The notes beneath the pieces are model-generated. The model was not told where the DNA came from. It saw nothing but the letters and a program-made list of their open reading frames with translations, and ran no database searches. The translations under genes were made by a program, and so were the position numbers. DNA of 64,000 nt from Datnioides undecimradiatus (Eukaryota; Chordata; Actinopteri; Lobotiformes; Datnioididae), in contig WARS01002855.1 in the NCBI GenBank assembly GCA_008933995.1, positions 342,001-406,000 of the forward strand, given 5' to 3'. Positions 13,498 through 26,601 of the stretch are shown piece after piece (position 1 is the stretch's first letter; the number at the start of each line of letters is the position of its first letter).

Positions 13498-14221
13498 CGC
13501 TGGATTGGCGTGCGCGTCTTTGTTGCGGGGGCCTCAGTGACGGGGCGTCGGAGCCGTCGGGCGGGCGCTGTTGAGCGGAGGTCTGACCGAGCACGCGGCG
13601 CTGATTTAGCGGCAGGTGTTTGGCTTTAGAAGCAGGTCAGGAGATTTAATGGTCAGTGCTAATAATATGAATATTAATAATATGAATCTAGATGCTTCCT
13701 GCAAAGTCTGCTGTAACACAACTTGTGTCGCCTTTGGTTTTGTTAGAGCGGCCATATTGTTTTTAGTTACCAAAGCAGGAAACACAGCAGATGTGTGTGT
13801 GTGTGTGTGTGTGTCCCCTAAACAAATATCTGCAGATTTAACGTCCTGGCATTTTCACTTGCCCTTGTTTTGTTGTCATGGAGACGTTTACTCCCCGCGG
13901 TGACTGATGAAACACTCACAGACCCCTTTGTTTGGCTGTGTTACATCAACATGGGTTTTCTGTTTTATGCGCGTTGCATCGGTCTGATTGTTGCTTTAAT
14001 GTCATGAGCTGTTACACCGCAGTGCAGGGGTGATGTCTCCCCCTGCTGGCAGACGGAGCAATTACACAAACGCTGTGATGTCCTCATGGCACCACTGACT
14101 CCTCCGCCGTAGCCGTCGCACAAGACAGCAGATTCAACACCCCTGCACGTCGTTTTACTGCAAATAAACCAGATTTGACTTTGAACCGGTCACTGAATCG
14201 CCGCGAACGTTCAAACGCAGC

Positions 14222-14325
14222 GCGTGGAAACGTGACGGGTTGTTACCGGAAGGTCGTCGGCTCGGTCCCCGCGTGGACCGGCGGGAGAGATCGGGATGGA
14301 GAGAGTGAAGTGAGTCACTGAGAAA
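14222..14325 (+). mobile_element. tRNA-derived SINE head fragment
   Basis: TTACCGGAAGGTCGTCGGCTCGGTCCCCGCGTGG resembles the tRNA-like head of fish SINEs (AAGGTCGTCGGTTCGGTCCC type), with a B box decayed by one base. Upstream and downstream parts are unrecognisable. Confidence 0.45.
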
Positions 14326-16590
14326 AGAAAGACAGACACACTGACTTCAGTGTTTTTGTGATGTGCTTGTATCCACGTTCGCTCACCACCCCCCTCCACC
14401 TCTTAGACTGATTTAGCGCCGGGCAGCCATGTTGCCTGCAGACAAGAAAATAAAGAAACCCACCAGTGACCCGCACTGTCAGCTGTCCGCTCAGAGCCGC
14501 TCAATTACTTATCTCGAACACGCTCACCGGCGGCGGCCTCCCTGCACCGTTTCCAGCACCAGAATTGCTTTCATGCAAATATGATGAAAACACAACAAGG
14601 TGCATGCGACGGCCTCCAGAGAAATAGGAAAACCCTGCGCCGCCTTCGGAGAACAAATCAGGACTGGGATGAAAGCCGAGCTCGGACTGAGCGGAAGTGT
14701 TTAAGTCGCCGTGTGAAACGTACCTGCGGGGATTTACAGCCTGTAAACTAACCATCGCCTGTCGTCAGGATGAATTCAGGTTGAATGGCTTAAAGGAGCC
14801 CTCTGCATTAAAACTCATCCAGCCTCATGAATGAATTATTAGATGTTGTTCTGGGTACGATCCATCCAAACTGTAGCTGTGGACAGTTCTGCACGTGTGC
14901 TTCCTTAGTCGCAGTTGATTAGGGTGCTGGTGCAAGTGTGTCTGAGCTAAGTTCAAGTGTGAGTTGCAAGACCAGAGGACGCCACTGTAGTGTGTCGGGA
15001 GGTCTTTGCTTCGCTTGGAGCATGATGTTTCTCCAGGACTGCTGCTGGACCTTGAGTTAAACATCTCCGTGCTTCACATTTCTGTTATTTCCTCCGCTGA
15101 CTTTTGAAGAATCCTTCCGTCGTTGACCTTTTATTTCCAAATCCTCCATCTTCTCTCGCGTGTCCTGAACAGTTTTGATAAGCCATCCCTCCGTCATCTT
15201 TGCAACTTCTTAACATTGCTGTTTCAGCGCCCGCGCATCATTCGGCCCCGCCTCACCTCGGCACACGTGACGCCTCTTTGCCCTTTCATGGACAAGCTGG
15301 CCGACGTGCAGATCCACCACACACCGAGCTTCACGGTCGTTCTGCAGAAACCTGTGGCTGACGTGGCTCCGCCCGTGTTTTTATAGGTATATATATATTT
15401 TAGACGTCACATACTAAACTTGACTGAACGTGTGTATTTGATATACAAGCCTTGTCTTTCCCTGCACACGAACTGGGACTTTGGTGTGTGCAGCACATGC
15501 AGTCTCACGGAGCGAACAGACCTCGTTTCAACATTTATACAGACAACTTCTGCTCCTCCTCCTGGTGCAGAATAAAAACCAGTGTGCATCAGAGAGCAAG
15601 AAGCAGCTCCCACTAATCAAATGCAGCGTGCAGCAAATCAAACACGGATGCACGTGAAACGCGTTTCTGCTGAAGCGATGACGTGTTAGAGTCGAGGCAC
15701 CTGAATGCTGCAGCAGTTGCAGAAGCTCGCACCCACGACACGGTACCATAGGCACAATGTTAAATATTCAGCAGATATTTAATAATGTAGGCTACTGTCT
15801 GCAACACCGAATGAACTCATGTTTCATAATCAGTTTTATTTGCTGCGACGTGTTGTCCTTGGGCTACCTGTTTATTTAGGGATGAGATGTTGGCCAGAAT
15901 TCCTGCGCTGCTAACCACGTAAAAGGCACTCATGATAATCATCACATGCTATAATAATAAAACCGAATTTGGTCCCAGTTGTGTTTTATCTCTGAATGCT
16001 GAGGGAGCTGCTGTGTGGATCTAATGAAAGCAGCGGTGGAGGTGACACCGGGGGAAAGCACACATGTTGTAAATGCACGTTGTTGTAACGTAAAACGTCT
16101 TTATGTTCAACCAACTCCACTTTTCTTGTTAATACTCTGAGTATTTATTCCATTATTCAGTGTCGGGCTGCGAGACTTTGATGACCGAGGCCTCTGAAGA
16201 CCGCAGAGCAGAGAGCGCGAGTTGCCTGTGTGATTCAAGCCACTGCAGGTTTCCCGCGTCAAACCAAGGCCGCAGTCTTTTCAGAAGCCGGGCCGAGCAG
16301 AGCGGTTGAGAACAAAGCCGAGGGCCACTCGGCGAGGATGTTGTGCTGCAGGATCGGACGTTTATCAGATCATGAATGAAATGCAGCGTCCGTGAACATT
16401 TACTGAGGCGTTCGAGATCAACATCTTTGTAATTTGCCGAATGCTTTCATTAATAACATTTAATCACTGAGTTAGAAAGTATAAGTCGACGCGACATTGC
16501 CTTTAAAAACATGTTTCCCGTTGCAAATTAGTGTTGAATAGACTCGAGCAGGGCTTGGTGACGATGAATGAAATAATTTATTACAGGTTG
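14326..16590. other. Region without a recognised gene
   Basis: No gene, repeat or mobile element recognised. Short AT-rich runs are present, for example TATATATATTTT near 15390. Confidence 0.55.
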
Positions 16591-17550
16591 TGCTCCAGCT
16601 ACAGAGGCATCACTCCTCTCAGGTCTACGATAGGGTACTGGAGAGGAGAGTCCGTCTGGTAGTCGAGCCTTGGATTTAGGAGGAACAATCCGGTTTTCGT
16701 CCTGGCCGTGGGACACGGGACTAGCTACACCCTCGTGAGGGTGCTGGAGGGGTCGTGGGAGTTTGCCCAACCAGTCTGTATGTGCTTTTAGATCTGGAGA
16801 TCGCTCTTTCGGAGTCAGAGATTGGTTCGTATTGTCGGTAATAAGTCAGACTCATTCCCAGTCAGGGTTGGACTTTGCCAGGACTGTGCTTTGTCACCGA
16901 TTCTGTTCATGGTGGCCTCAGGATTCTGTCACTGCTTTCTGCGGATGACGTGGTCCTGTTGGCTTTGGGACCAGGGCCTCAGGGTGGATTGCTTACTCCG
17001 GGTCAGGGAGGAGTTGCTGCCCCAAGTGGAGGAGTTCAAGTATCTCGGGGTCTTTAGGGGAAGTCGGAGCGGGAGATTGACAGACAGATTGGGGAGGCGT
17101 CCGTAGACATGCGGGCGCTGAATCGGTCCGTTGTGGTGAAGAGAGAGCTGAGCCGGATGGCAAAGCACTCGATTTACCAGTCAGTCTAGGTTCCAGTCCT
17201 CACCTGTGGTCACAAGCTTTGGGTAGTGACCAGAAGAATAAGATTGCAAATACAAGTGGCCGAAATGGGTTTTCTCCAAAGGGTGACTGGGATCAGACTC
17301 AAGCGGAGCCAGCTGAGGTGGTTCAGGCATCTGGCCTGGATGCTCCGGGCATGTCCATCAGGAAGGAGACCCCGGGGCAGACCCAGGTCACGCTGGAGAG
17401 ACTCTATCTCTCTGCTGGCCTGGGAACACCTCGGTGTCCTTCCAGAGGAGCTGGTGGAAGTGGCTGCAGAGAGGAGTGTCTGGGCTGTTGCCCCCGTGAC
17501 CTGGACCCGGATAAGTGGAGGAAGATGGATGGACGGATGGATTTAGGATG
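16591..17550 (+). mobile_element. Non-LTR retrotransposon (LINE) remnant, 5' truncated, with decayed reverse transcriptase
   Basis: Pieces of a LINE ORF2 appear in order but in shifting frames: YRGIT near 16609, LVRVLEGSWEFAQPV around 16729-16773, DSFPVRVGLCQDCALSPILF around 16849-16908, the catalytic ADDVVLL (GCG GAT GAC at 16941-16949), PQVEEFKYLGVF around 17020-17055, VVKRELSRMAKHSIYQS around 17132-17187, and the C-terminal GRRPRGRPRSRWRD and LAWEHLGVLPEELVEVA (17370-17465). It ends in a GGATGGATGGACGGATGG tail (17525-17543), typical of this fish family. Several frameshifts, stops and internal deletions mean it is inactive. It is related to the fish CR1/L2/Rex1-type or similar clade; the exact clade is not assigned. 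Confidence 0.85.
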
Positions 17551-20500
17551 AAGTAAATCAATGTAGCCTTGAAGGTACACACAGATGACTGTTGATGCTT
17601 TCACAGTAGCATCAGTAGCCTCAAACATAATGACGAGGATGCAAACAGAACAGCTAGAGAGGTCAACTTTAGTGCGGCGCTTCAGACGTCTGCAAATACA
17701 CAAACTCAAGTCTCATATCACAATATCAATATAACATTGATTTATTGCCCAGAACTTGCAAATAGCTTGTTGTGGTTCAGACAAATGAGATAAGTGGTGC
17801 ACGGGCTTTGCATCCTGCATGTGATTTGCTGTTACTCCGCATCGTGGGCTGGATTAAACGTTCTGTCTGTCGTGTCTGCTCTGCGTTTTGCGGCGGGAAA
17901 CAATGGAGCGGGAGAAGCAGACGATGGCGTTCAGATAAAATACAGGAGAGTCGCGGCGTGAGTTTCAGCGCGCTCCGCTCTCTGACAGCGGGTGACGTCA
18001 GAAAACATGGAAATATTCAGTTTCCCTTTGATCTTCTCCTCCATCTACATGACACGAGTTATACATTTTAATGCGAGCGCTGATTATCTTTGCCGCTTCT
18101 GAATATTTATTTAGAAGCTTGTGACTTCCTTTAATGAATGTTGCTTTCAATGGCACCACAAAATCAGACCTTATTCATACAAACATGAATAGTAAAGGCC
18201 ACTGTGGAGAGCGTGGTGATGAGCAGAGACACTGAAGATGTTGACCTCTTGGAGTTGAACCACACAGGATCTTCTCTGAATGCATTAAACCTCATTGACT
18301 CCCTGAATGTCTCATTAACAACCATCAGCTCTCTTCTGTCTGACAACTCATAAAATGGATTCGACATCATTTGGAGTAATTGAGGATGTCGCAACAAAGT
18401 CGTGCTTGTTCCCGTCTTCATATAGCTGTCAAACCGCTCTGTCTTCATGTTTCAGTGTTTCCCCTCTGGACGTCTTTTGATGCGTTCAGTGACAGAGCGG
18501 TCAGATGGGAAAACACGGCTTCGTGGGCAAATGAGCGCTGCAGTTTCCGAGCGGAGGCAGGAGACAAATCGCTGCAGCTACAGTTTTCTCATTGTCGAGC
18601 AAACGTTCATTCATTTGTGCTGTCGCTGTGGTGCGTCGTGGAGACCCTCCCATGCAGAAACCAGGTGCAATCAAAACGTTGCACGCCACTGTTTTGTATA
18701 GTCACCTTGTGCAGGGATGCACAAGGAGCCTCCCCCAGCAACCCTTCAGCTTGAATTTGGGGAAGCTGCCACCAAATCCTGCAAGCAAGACGCCTCAGAG
18801 CAGTGAAGTAGAACTCTGCGTTGACAGTCTGACCATGGGCAAAGGATGCCGTGCACCGTGCACCACCATGTGAATGTCGGGAAAACGCCAAGCTGCTTCT
18901 GATCCGTGGGTCGTAGCTGTAGCCGGCGCCCTCGTCACTGGCGTTGATTCTGCACACGAGGCCTGGGTTTGACACAGATATTCACGTTTGCTCTCATGTG
19001 GTCACACAGAATGCTTGTAGGTAATGAGGATGATGATTGCACAGCGTGATGGCAGATACCGACTCACAGCACTTCATGCTTGCACCTGCTGTGTGCCCAT
19101 CTCTGCAGTCCTGCAGTGTTCAGGGAGCGCGTGATGTTGCAACGACAGAATCGGTATTGCAGTACGGAGTTATTCTGATTAAACCTCATATTTAAAGCCA
19201 AATATCTGAGTTTAAACAGACTTTAATTTATTTAAAGTGGGCAACTGTTGCACTCAATGCTCCCTTTTGCACTGCTCTGGCCTCTGCAGCGTATTCTTTC
19301 TCTGAGGCTGCAAAGTCAACAGTCATCTTCTGCCGGTTGCCATAGCTTCTCTGCCTTTTACTTTGAATTTGAGCACCTGACCTGAATTTAGGGCTTTTTA
19401 TCCATGGGGGGGTGGGGGGGGGGCAATAAGCCTGTGTTACTTGGTATTTAGAGAAAAAGGCAACTTAAGATGAAATTACTCAATTACCTAATTGCCCTGC
19501 ATGTGAGGTGCTCTCAAGGGTCCTCTGAGAGAGAGAGAGAGGGGAGCATAATGAGAGAAGCCGCATTAGAGCCACCGAATAAGGCGATGGGGCTCTGGAG
19601 GTGATGAACCGGAGGCTTTGGGGTATTGAACCGTGATTCTGTGGATTTTTTTTTTTTTTTTTTTTGAGTGGAGGATAAAGAGAGGTTCAGAGCAGCACAG
19701 GTGGCGTCGCACGCAGAAGAGCAGCCGTGATGAGATCCGCTCGGAGCCAAAAGCACTTTTAGGCGACTAAAGGAAAAGCTGCATAAATCAGCGAAGCGAA
19801 GAGGAGTCGGAGTGGACATTAATGAGGAGGTGATACGTATGTAACTGTCCCGCGCTGCTAAAAGCCTTTTTATGCCTTTTGGGCATGAAGCTCTTGGACT
19901 CAGTCAGCAGTTTGAAAGTAAGCGATGGAGGTCCACGGGTTGGTTTAGATGACGGACGTCTGCGGCACGAGTGTAAAATAGTGCTGAAGTGTCCAGCTGT
20001 GCCGTTTTTACGCCTCTATCGCCACTTCTCTCTAATTTGTCGCCGTTTTAGGAATATTGAGGAATTGTCTCAGCGCCTCTGGTGAGCATGCCGAGGTGTT
20101 TAAAGTTAAATAAAACAGCTCTTTCCCCTGCTGTTTCACTCACTGTGAGATAAAAGGCTTTAAAACTAAAATAAACATTTGCATTTCGCCGCCATGGACG
20201 TGCATTTACGCCCTCGCAGCATGTAATTAACTGACACAAAGGGAAAACATAATGTCTCTAGATGGCGAACCAGAGACCGGTTCGAGCTTTTACAACCAAG
20301 AGATCTGCAGATTTTTGCAGAAACACATTTTCAAAGATGATTTCCGTCCCGTCTGCAGCCGTCATCGTCGAGACACCGCAGCTCCACTAAGATTTGTAGC
20401 TTCACTATGACTGAAGATAGTTTGACTAAGGTATTGATCATGTCTAAAAGCAAAAGCGTTGATGCACATTTGTGATAGCGTCACTGGAACTCTGCCCCCT

Positions 20501-22984
20501 GGTTCCTCTCTTCAGGGACTCAGGGACACCTCCTTCATTGTGCCTATAACTCCACACAAACTGTACCAAACATCCTGAGGTTCTCACAGCTCCAGGAAGT
20601 GTCTAACTTGGGTTTAGCATGTGTCAAACCCTCCTGGTGAAGAGAGAGTCCCAGGTGTCCTGTGCACAGGACAACAGCAGCATTCAGGGTGACAAGCGGC
20701 CGCTGAGGAAACAGAATAAAAACAAAGCTGGTTCAGCTTGAAGGACTTAATGAGGGACCTGGATCGCGTTGGTGTCATGCTCAACCTTTTCAGCAACATC
20801 AGCGACACACGAGATGACAACTGTAACTAAACCAGCTCGGTTTGCATAACGACTTAAGAGACAGATGCATCACAGACACCGTTTGTCATGATTTGTTTGT
20901 TTGTCTTGTTTGTGCGTTATATCGGGTTTTGGGACGATGGAGGGTGTTTGCACTCGAGACCGAGCTGCACATTGATGCTCTTGTGTGGAAACAAGGGATG
21001 AGTGAAGTGCATTTACTCATGACTCGACAGATTCCTGCAGACTCGCTCGCAGGAGAAGTCTGCAGGTTTCAGCATTAACACAGACGTGCACGCATGAAAC
21101 CTAATGAGAACGAACCGCGCGGCGATTCTTCGACCCCCTGCAGCCGCTAAGTAGTTTTGGGTGGTGGAGTGATTATTTAATGAATGTGAGAAATTACATT
21201 TCTAATACACACTTACATCCTTAGTCAGATCCCCTGTTTGCCTCTCAAATAATGAGTATTTGCTGCCTCGAGTCCTTCTCTGGTAATAAATCAAGTGGCG
21301 CTGCCTGAAAACGGGGAAACAAATATTGGTGTTTTGGTTCTGAAGCGTCGCCGGGGTTGGTGGCAGCGGTGACGATGGTTTCCATCAAAGCATTTCACCG
21401 ACGGCCGGAGCTTCTCTGCCGCGTCTCTCTCAGTTTGCGACGAGATATGTTGAGTTTCAGTGTCACAGAGCTGTCAACCAGGTACCATCACCATGGTAAC
21501 CCGAATTAGGTGTTAAACGCGCCGCCGCTGATACTTCCTGTGATGACATCCTCTATGAGGTTACATGCTATCACTGTGAACCTGTTTAGCCATGTGTTAG
21601 TAACGCTAACGAGCTAATTCATGCAGCTGCAGTATCGTGCAAAGCTGACTTGTTTATCGTATCGTTAAAATGTATGTGAGGAAGTTCTTGCAGTTTGATG
21701 AGAACAGCTCCAGGAAGGCAATGAGGAAATGATTCCGATGCAACTTCAGCTGAGGAACAAAGGATAGAAGAAGAATGGAGCAGCCGCTGAATGCCAAAGT
21801 GACTTGAGACTTTCAGTCGTGATGATTGGAGGCCGAGTATGATCAATATTCATGGCGGCGGGATCAAGAGGGCTTTGCGAACATTCACACGGCGCTTCCT
21901 GAAACCGTTGGCTCTGTGATGTGCAGGGTAAGAGAAGAGAGACCTCTGACCTTCCTGTCCTAACCCTGCGCCGCTGTTCACATAATGATTGATCTGGAGC
22001 GCGGAAGTAAAACATGACGATTCAGCCTCCGTCTCCGCTCGCTGTCTGTGCATCGCAATCAGGCTTTAGGCAGCAGCAGTGTGCAGAGCTGCTCCGACAG
22101 CATCGACGGCTGGTTCTTTAGGACTCTTTGGCGTAGGAAGCAGTGAGCGACTGAAGCGACAGAGCTGCTGCGTTAAACATCGCAGACTAAGGAAGAGATG
22201 TGCAGCCGCAGCTTCAGACGCCTGTTGTCGTGAAACGTGCAGCAGCTTTTCTCAGTAAGACAGAAAACAAGTGCTGCTCAGCTCCTTCAAGTCTGTGAGC
22301 TGAACGACACCAGTGCTGCAGGCGACAGGCGTGGAGAGCAGCAGCCCGTTCGGTTGTGACTTCCCCCACCTTGTGTCGTAACGACTCAGGTTTAATGTTT
22401 ACCTCGCTCACGCTGTGGGTTAGCGTGCTAACACTTGCTAATTGCTAATTTTAGAGACAGTTTACCAAAAAACGCAAGTGTAGGCCTCGTGATGAAGATG
22501 GAGAAGCGTCAGGAGGCCTTGACGACGGCTCCAGACTCAAATATCTGCGAGGCCTGTTCAAGAAATCCATTTATTTCATGCAACTCGTATTAATTTAGCT
22601 GTTTCTGACCATATTTCTGCATGGATTTCACATTAATGCAACGTTTCAGCCGTTCACACTTTGGTTATAACACATTTCCCACCGATCTATCGCATCTGAA
22701 AGTCACAGAATCCTAATGAAACCATTGTAGCTGCATTTCTCCATGTTTATCCTAATTGCACACTCTCACTTCGCTAACACTTTGCTTATTTGTTATGATT
22801 GGTCTAATGATGGCGAGGACTCGTGTGGCCTGGAGGGAATCATTTGAAAAGCGCCGCTCTGTCCTCGCTTTGCGAAATCTCAGATTTTGCTAAACGACAT
22901 CAAGCTAACGTGGGATAAATATGGAGGTCTGTCCGCAGTGGAGAGCAGGCAGCTGGTGCGCACCACATTATGTTTATTGTGAAG
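17551..22984. other. Region without a recognised gene
   Basis: It contains a G-run (G7-T-G10, 19406-19423), a T20 run (19646-19665), a short GA run near 19530 and an RFX-like palindrome (21487-21500). No exon recognised. Confidence 0.55.
21487..21500. promoter_or_regulatory. RFX X-box-like palindrome
   Basis: ATCACCATGGTAAC: the right half CCATGGTAAC is a perfect X-box half. The left half deviates at its first two positions. Confidence 0.3.
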
Positions 22985-23120
22985 AGCGGCTGAGGTGCCC
23001 TTGAGCAAGGCACTGCACCTCCATCCATCTGCTGCAGAGCTCGTGGCCCGAGTGTGTGGAGGCCGGAGGTTTAAATCACGGTGTGACCTTCCACGTGTGA
23101 TACTATGTGTGAACGTGTTC
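22985..23120 (+). mobile_element. SINE body fragment
   Basis: GAGGTGCCCTTGAGCAAGGCACTGCACCTCC is the SINE body phrase. It is followed by a region ending near ACGTGTGATACTATGTGTGAACGTG, which resembles the tail. No tRNA-like head is present. Confidence 0.55.
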
Positions 23121-23268
23121 GTGGGGGAGGGGCCGGGTCGGCGCTTCCTGGGTGCGTTATTAAAGTGGGCGGGGCCTGGAGGAGGATGTTGTTACGTTTG
23201 GGGGGTCAGAGAACTGGGTGATGGATTATCGTGGCGTGTCTGAGGCAGTTTGTCTTTCTCTGCACAGG

Positions 23269-23270
<2 letters not shown>

Positions 23271-23298
<28 letters not shown>
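23271..23298. repeat. (GT)14 microsatellite
   Basis: Pure GT run. Two further shorter runs follow at 23695-23713 and 23765-23780. Confidence 0.97.
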
Positions 23299-23301
<3 letters not shown>

Positions 23302-23939
23302 CAAACCGCTGGTGATTCTCTTTTAATGAATGCAGTCAGCCTAAAAGGAGCAGAGCAGTGACTTCAGAGTGATCTGTCGACAGAAATAAGCTGAAACATT
23401 CACATTTTTGTTTTGATTTGTATATAAAAATCAGTTTTTGCTTGCTTAGGATGAGTCTTTCACATCTACAGTAGCCCAGAGTGGACAAACTAAAGGCTTT
23501 CTTTCATGTTTTCCTGCAAACATTAGTGCATTAGTATTTTATTTTGCTGCATTGTGTCCTCGAAGAGCTCGGCGTGTTTATTTGATTAATGGACACCCTG
23601 CAGCCAATCACAAACAGCTACAGGAAGCTGATATGTGACACTCCACAGTCAGTCTTTGCACCCATATCGGTATGTTTTTAGTCGACAGGAGCTTGTGTGT
23701 GTGTGTGTGTGTGCATGTGATGATGTGCCTTCACACTGCCTGAGCGAATGCATGCATCTCCGTATGTGTGTGTGTGTGTGTTAGCAGTCAGGCAGGGCAG
23801 ACAGCTCCTATTGCTCTTTTGGACGAGAGCACAAGCATCTGCCAGTGCGTCGACAGGCTCGCTGGGAGAAATACCAGATATGATCACAGCGTCTGGGTGC
23901 GTCTGTTCGGCGCTCGGCGTCGTGTGTCTCCTGCTCCGT

Positions 23940-23981
23940 CCGTCCAACCGCCTGCTGCCCTGACTGCAGGCGGTTGGACGG
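23940..23981. repeat. Perfect 16-bp inverted repeat with a 10-nt loop
   Basis: The left arm CCGTCCAACCGCCTGC (23940-23955) and right arm GCAGGCGGTTGGACGG (23966-23981) are exact reverse complements, separated by TGCCCTGACT. Pairing stops at both ends of the arms. The GC-rich stem would be stable in RNA or as a cruciform. Confidence 0.95.
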
Positions 23982-25898
23982 CCGGGTCTTAGCTTTACCT
24001 GCTGGCCTCTGGTGGAGATCAGGCCCGCTGCGAGATGTGCCATGTTGTTCCCCTGTGTTGGTCTGTTTATCTGTGCATTGACAGCTGTTTGTAGAATACA
24101 GCAACGCACCCCGACAGCAGCTCACGCATGCGTTCTTGAGTCTGCACACGATGAGCGCGTAGGAGTGCGGCCCGCCTGACCGGTCCCGGAGACAGAGATG
24201 GATCTCCATCCTGCAGCAGCGGAGGGTCGAGGATACAGCCGGCTCAGACCTCGCGCACCCACCGGCACAAACACACCGACACTGAAGGACAAGCACGTTC
24301 CTCGTATATAGAGAAGGCAAACAGAGATCTCCTGAGGGGGAGGTGGACGTTTCTGTTCTGACGAGAGCTGATTATCCAAGACTTCAGCTCAGCGTCGTGA
24401 CATCGTGAAGGATGGTGTTGTAACCTTGAGAGAACTCGACAGTCCCCGGTGCATTGGTCGTTTGTTCAAACGCTTAAAATGACCTCCAGTATCTTATTGT
24501 TTTCCTGACAAATAACCTGCTCTGGTGTTGACAGTAATGATTGTTGTCTGCCAGGAGTAAAGACAGATGTCGCGTGTTGTTTTACTGCCACAAACTCTGC
24601 AGGAGGAGGTCGAATCACGTGCTTCGTACACCCACAACGCGTTTGATTCAACACAGAGGGCTGTTGTTCATGCTCCAGCAACTTCAACCAACGCACAAAC
24701 AGTAAACCAGATCCCCAAACCATAGAGGAGCTGCTCCTGTGCAAGAAGCACAGAAAGTCTGTTCAGGTAATTTGAGAAGAGCTGGCTCAGTTTGCATGAA
24801 AAATGCCTTTAATTATGAGACTCTAAACCGCGCAAACACCAGCTCCCAGTCGACGTTTGAACCACTCTGCAAATGACACAACTCAGAGGGAAGGTGCGTC
24901 GCTCAGGAGACACGTTGCAAACGTTACGGCGTTTATTCGTGACGCAGGGCAGCTCAGAGAGAACTGATTCAAAGTGCATCGTAAAACATCTTTGAGTGGA
25001 GGATCTCAGCGCTTCCTCCACCTCCGCCGGCCTCCGCGCCTCAGGTTCAGTTGAGAACCACAGCTATCATTAATGTCATCAGAGAGCGGAGGAGCCGTCG
25101 TGTTCACGCCGGATCGATGGGAGATATCTGAGGCTGCCGGCCACCGATCAGATCTCCCAGTGTTCAGTCCGCTCAGCCGTGCTTATTGATTCCTGTGAAG
25201 ACGCCGCGTTTGGTCTTATCTTCATCGCCGCCCGAAGGCCGAGGACGTGAACGCCTCATCATCTGACCGCACAACGGGAGCAGCAGAGGAACAACAGTGG
25301 GAATAACATGAGTGGGTTGGTTTAACAGACGAGAAACGCCCACCTTCAAACCCTGATGCGCCGTCACGTGTTGCAGGAAATGCAGCGGTGTCTCCCAACA
25401 GGTGAACAACAGCCCGAACAAGTCCTGCACGAACACCTGACGACGGTTTGAAAACAGGACTACACTTCAGTTTCTGCTCTGGTCTGAGCTCTGGATCCAC
25501 CAAATGTGTGAACGTCTTCCTGTTTCATTGGCTTCCAGTTAAATTTAGGATGTAAGAGTGTTTTAGTCACCTGTTGGTGCTGTTTGTGCCTTTGTACCGG
25601 GGCTGAAAACACGAAGGCGGCGTTGCGTTTGCTGTCCTGCGTCCTGTTTCACCCTCGTTTGTTTTTCTTCCCGCTGAGCCTTTGCTAACCCAGCTTTTGA
25701 GCGGTGCTTCATAAACAACAGTTTACTCACTCTCTAAACACAGCAATCCCATCTCCGGAGGGTTTTGGGCGCAGGAAGACGGGATTTCTGGGCTTTTTTC
25801 GTCCGATCCGGTCAGATTATCTCCCCGTGGGTTCGCTGAACTCTCCTCCTTAAGGTGCCTTGATCCCCTCTTGTTGCAACAAAACCCGGGATTGACTG
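23982..25898. other. Region without a recognised gene
   Basis: Unique-looking sequence. No exon, RNA gene or mobile element recognised. Confidence 0.55.
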
Positions 25899-25922
25899 AT
25901 TTATTTATTTATTTATTTATTT
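25899..25922. repeat. (ATTT)6 microsatellite
   Basis: Six ATTT units followed by a T-run. Confidence 0.95.
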
Positions 25923-25964
25923 GTTTTTTTTCCCTGTCAACTTTCGCTCCAGGAACCAGCCCAA

Positions 25965-26215
25965 CCGTAAAAATAATGTGACTCTCAGCGGATTTAATAT
26001 CGAACTGTCACGCAAGATCAACTTCCCAAATAACAGCCGATCCTCTCGTCCCTTGCCAATAAACAAATGCAGAAAATGATGAATCTGTTACGGCCCCGAG
26101 GCTGCTTTCCAAGATTTTTGGCTGCAATTCAAATGAGGCCGTCCGGGGAAGTGATATGAATGAAAATTAGGAAAAAAATAATTTCAGATAACGAGAATCA
26201 ACGGGACAATGGAGC
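25965..26215. other. Candidate conserved noncoding element
   Basis: Low-repeat stretch with TTGCCAATAAACAAATGCAG, GCTGCAATTCAAATGAGGCC and GATATGAATGAAAATTAGG. The forkhead-like (ATAAACA) and POU/homeodomain-like words, together with an absence of microsatellites, suggest constraint. Composition-based inference only. Confidence 0.25.
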
Positions 26216-26370
26216 TGTTTGTGCAGCGCGGCGGCTCGCGTCCCACGCCGTTTGTTTTATCAAAGTGTCGATATGAATCAATCGGCAAAATGGAAATTGA
26301 TTTCCTCACGTCTGTTTAAGGGCCTCCATATTTCTTTGGACCATCACTTGATAGGTAATAGAGGTCAAGG

Positions 26371-26401
26371 GTGTGTGTGTGTGTGTGTGTGGGGGGGGGG
26401 G
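26371..26401. repeat. (GT)10 followed by G11
   Basis: Compound GT run then eleven G. Confidence 0.97.
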
Positions 26402-26547
26402 TAATCGATTCCTGTACGAGCAAACCTGCAAACCTCTGCTGCCTGACACTTCCACACACACACATGCTCGTGTTCACACACACATTTTATTGTTTTGTCA
26501 ATAGCCGAAAGCCTCGCTTATGTTTTTTTTTCGCTGTCATAAATCCT

Positions 26548-26601
26548 CACACACACACACGCGCACGCGCACACACACGCACGCACACACACACGCATGC
26601 A
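26548..26601. repeat. 54-nt strictly alternating purine-pyrimidine tract
   Basis: CA/AC units are interspersed with GCGCACGCGC and GCACGC, and every step from 26548 to 26601 alternates pyrimidine and purine. The mixture of CG and CA steps is the classic composition for left-handed Z-DNA. Confidence 0.95.

Noticed and set aside
23940..23981. Pre-miRNA hairpin
   Set aside because: The stem is only 16 bp and flanking sequence does not extend it; a typical precursor needs a longer stem. Kept as an inverted repeat.
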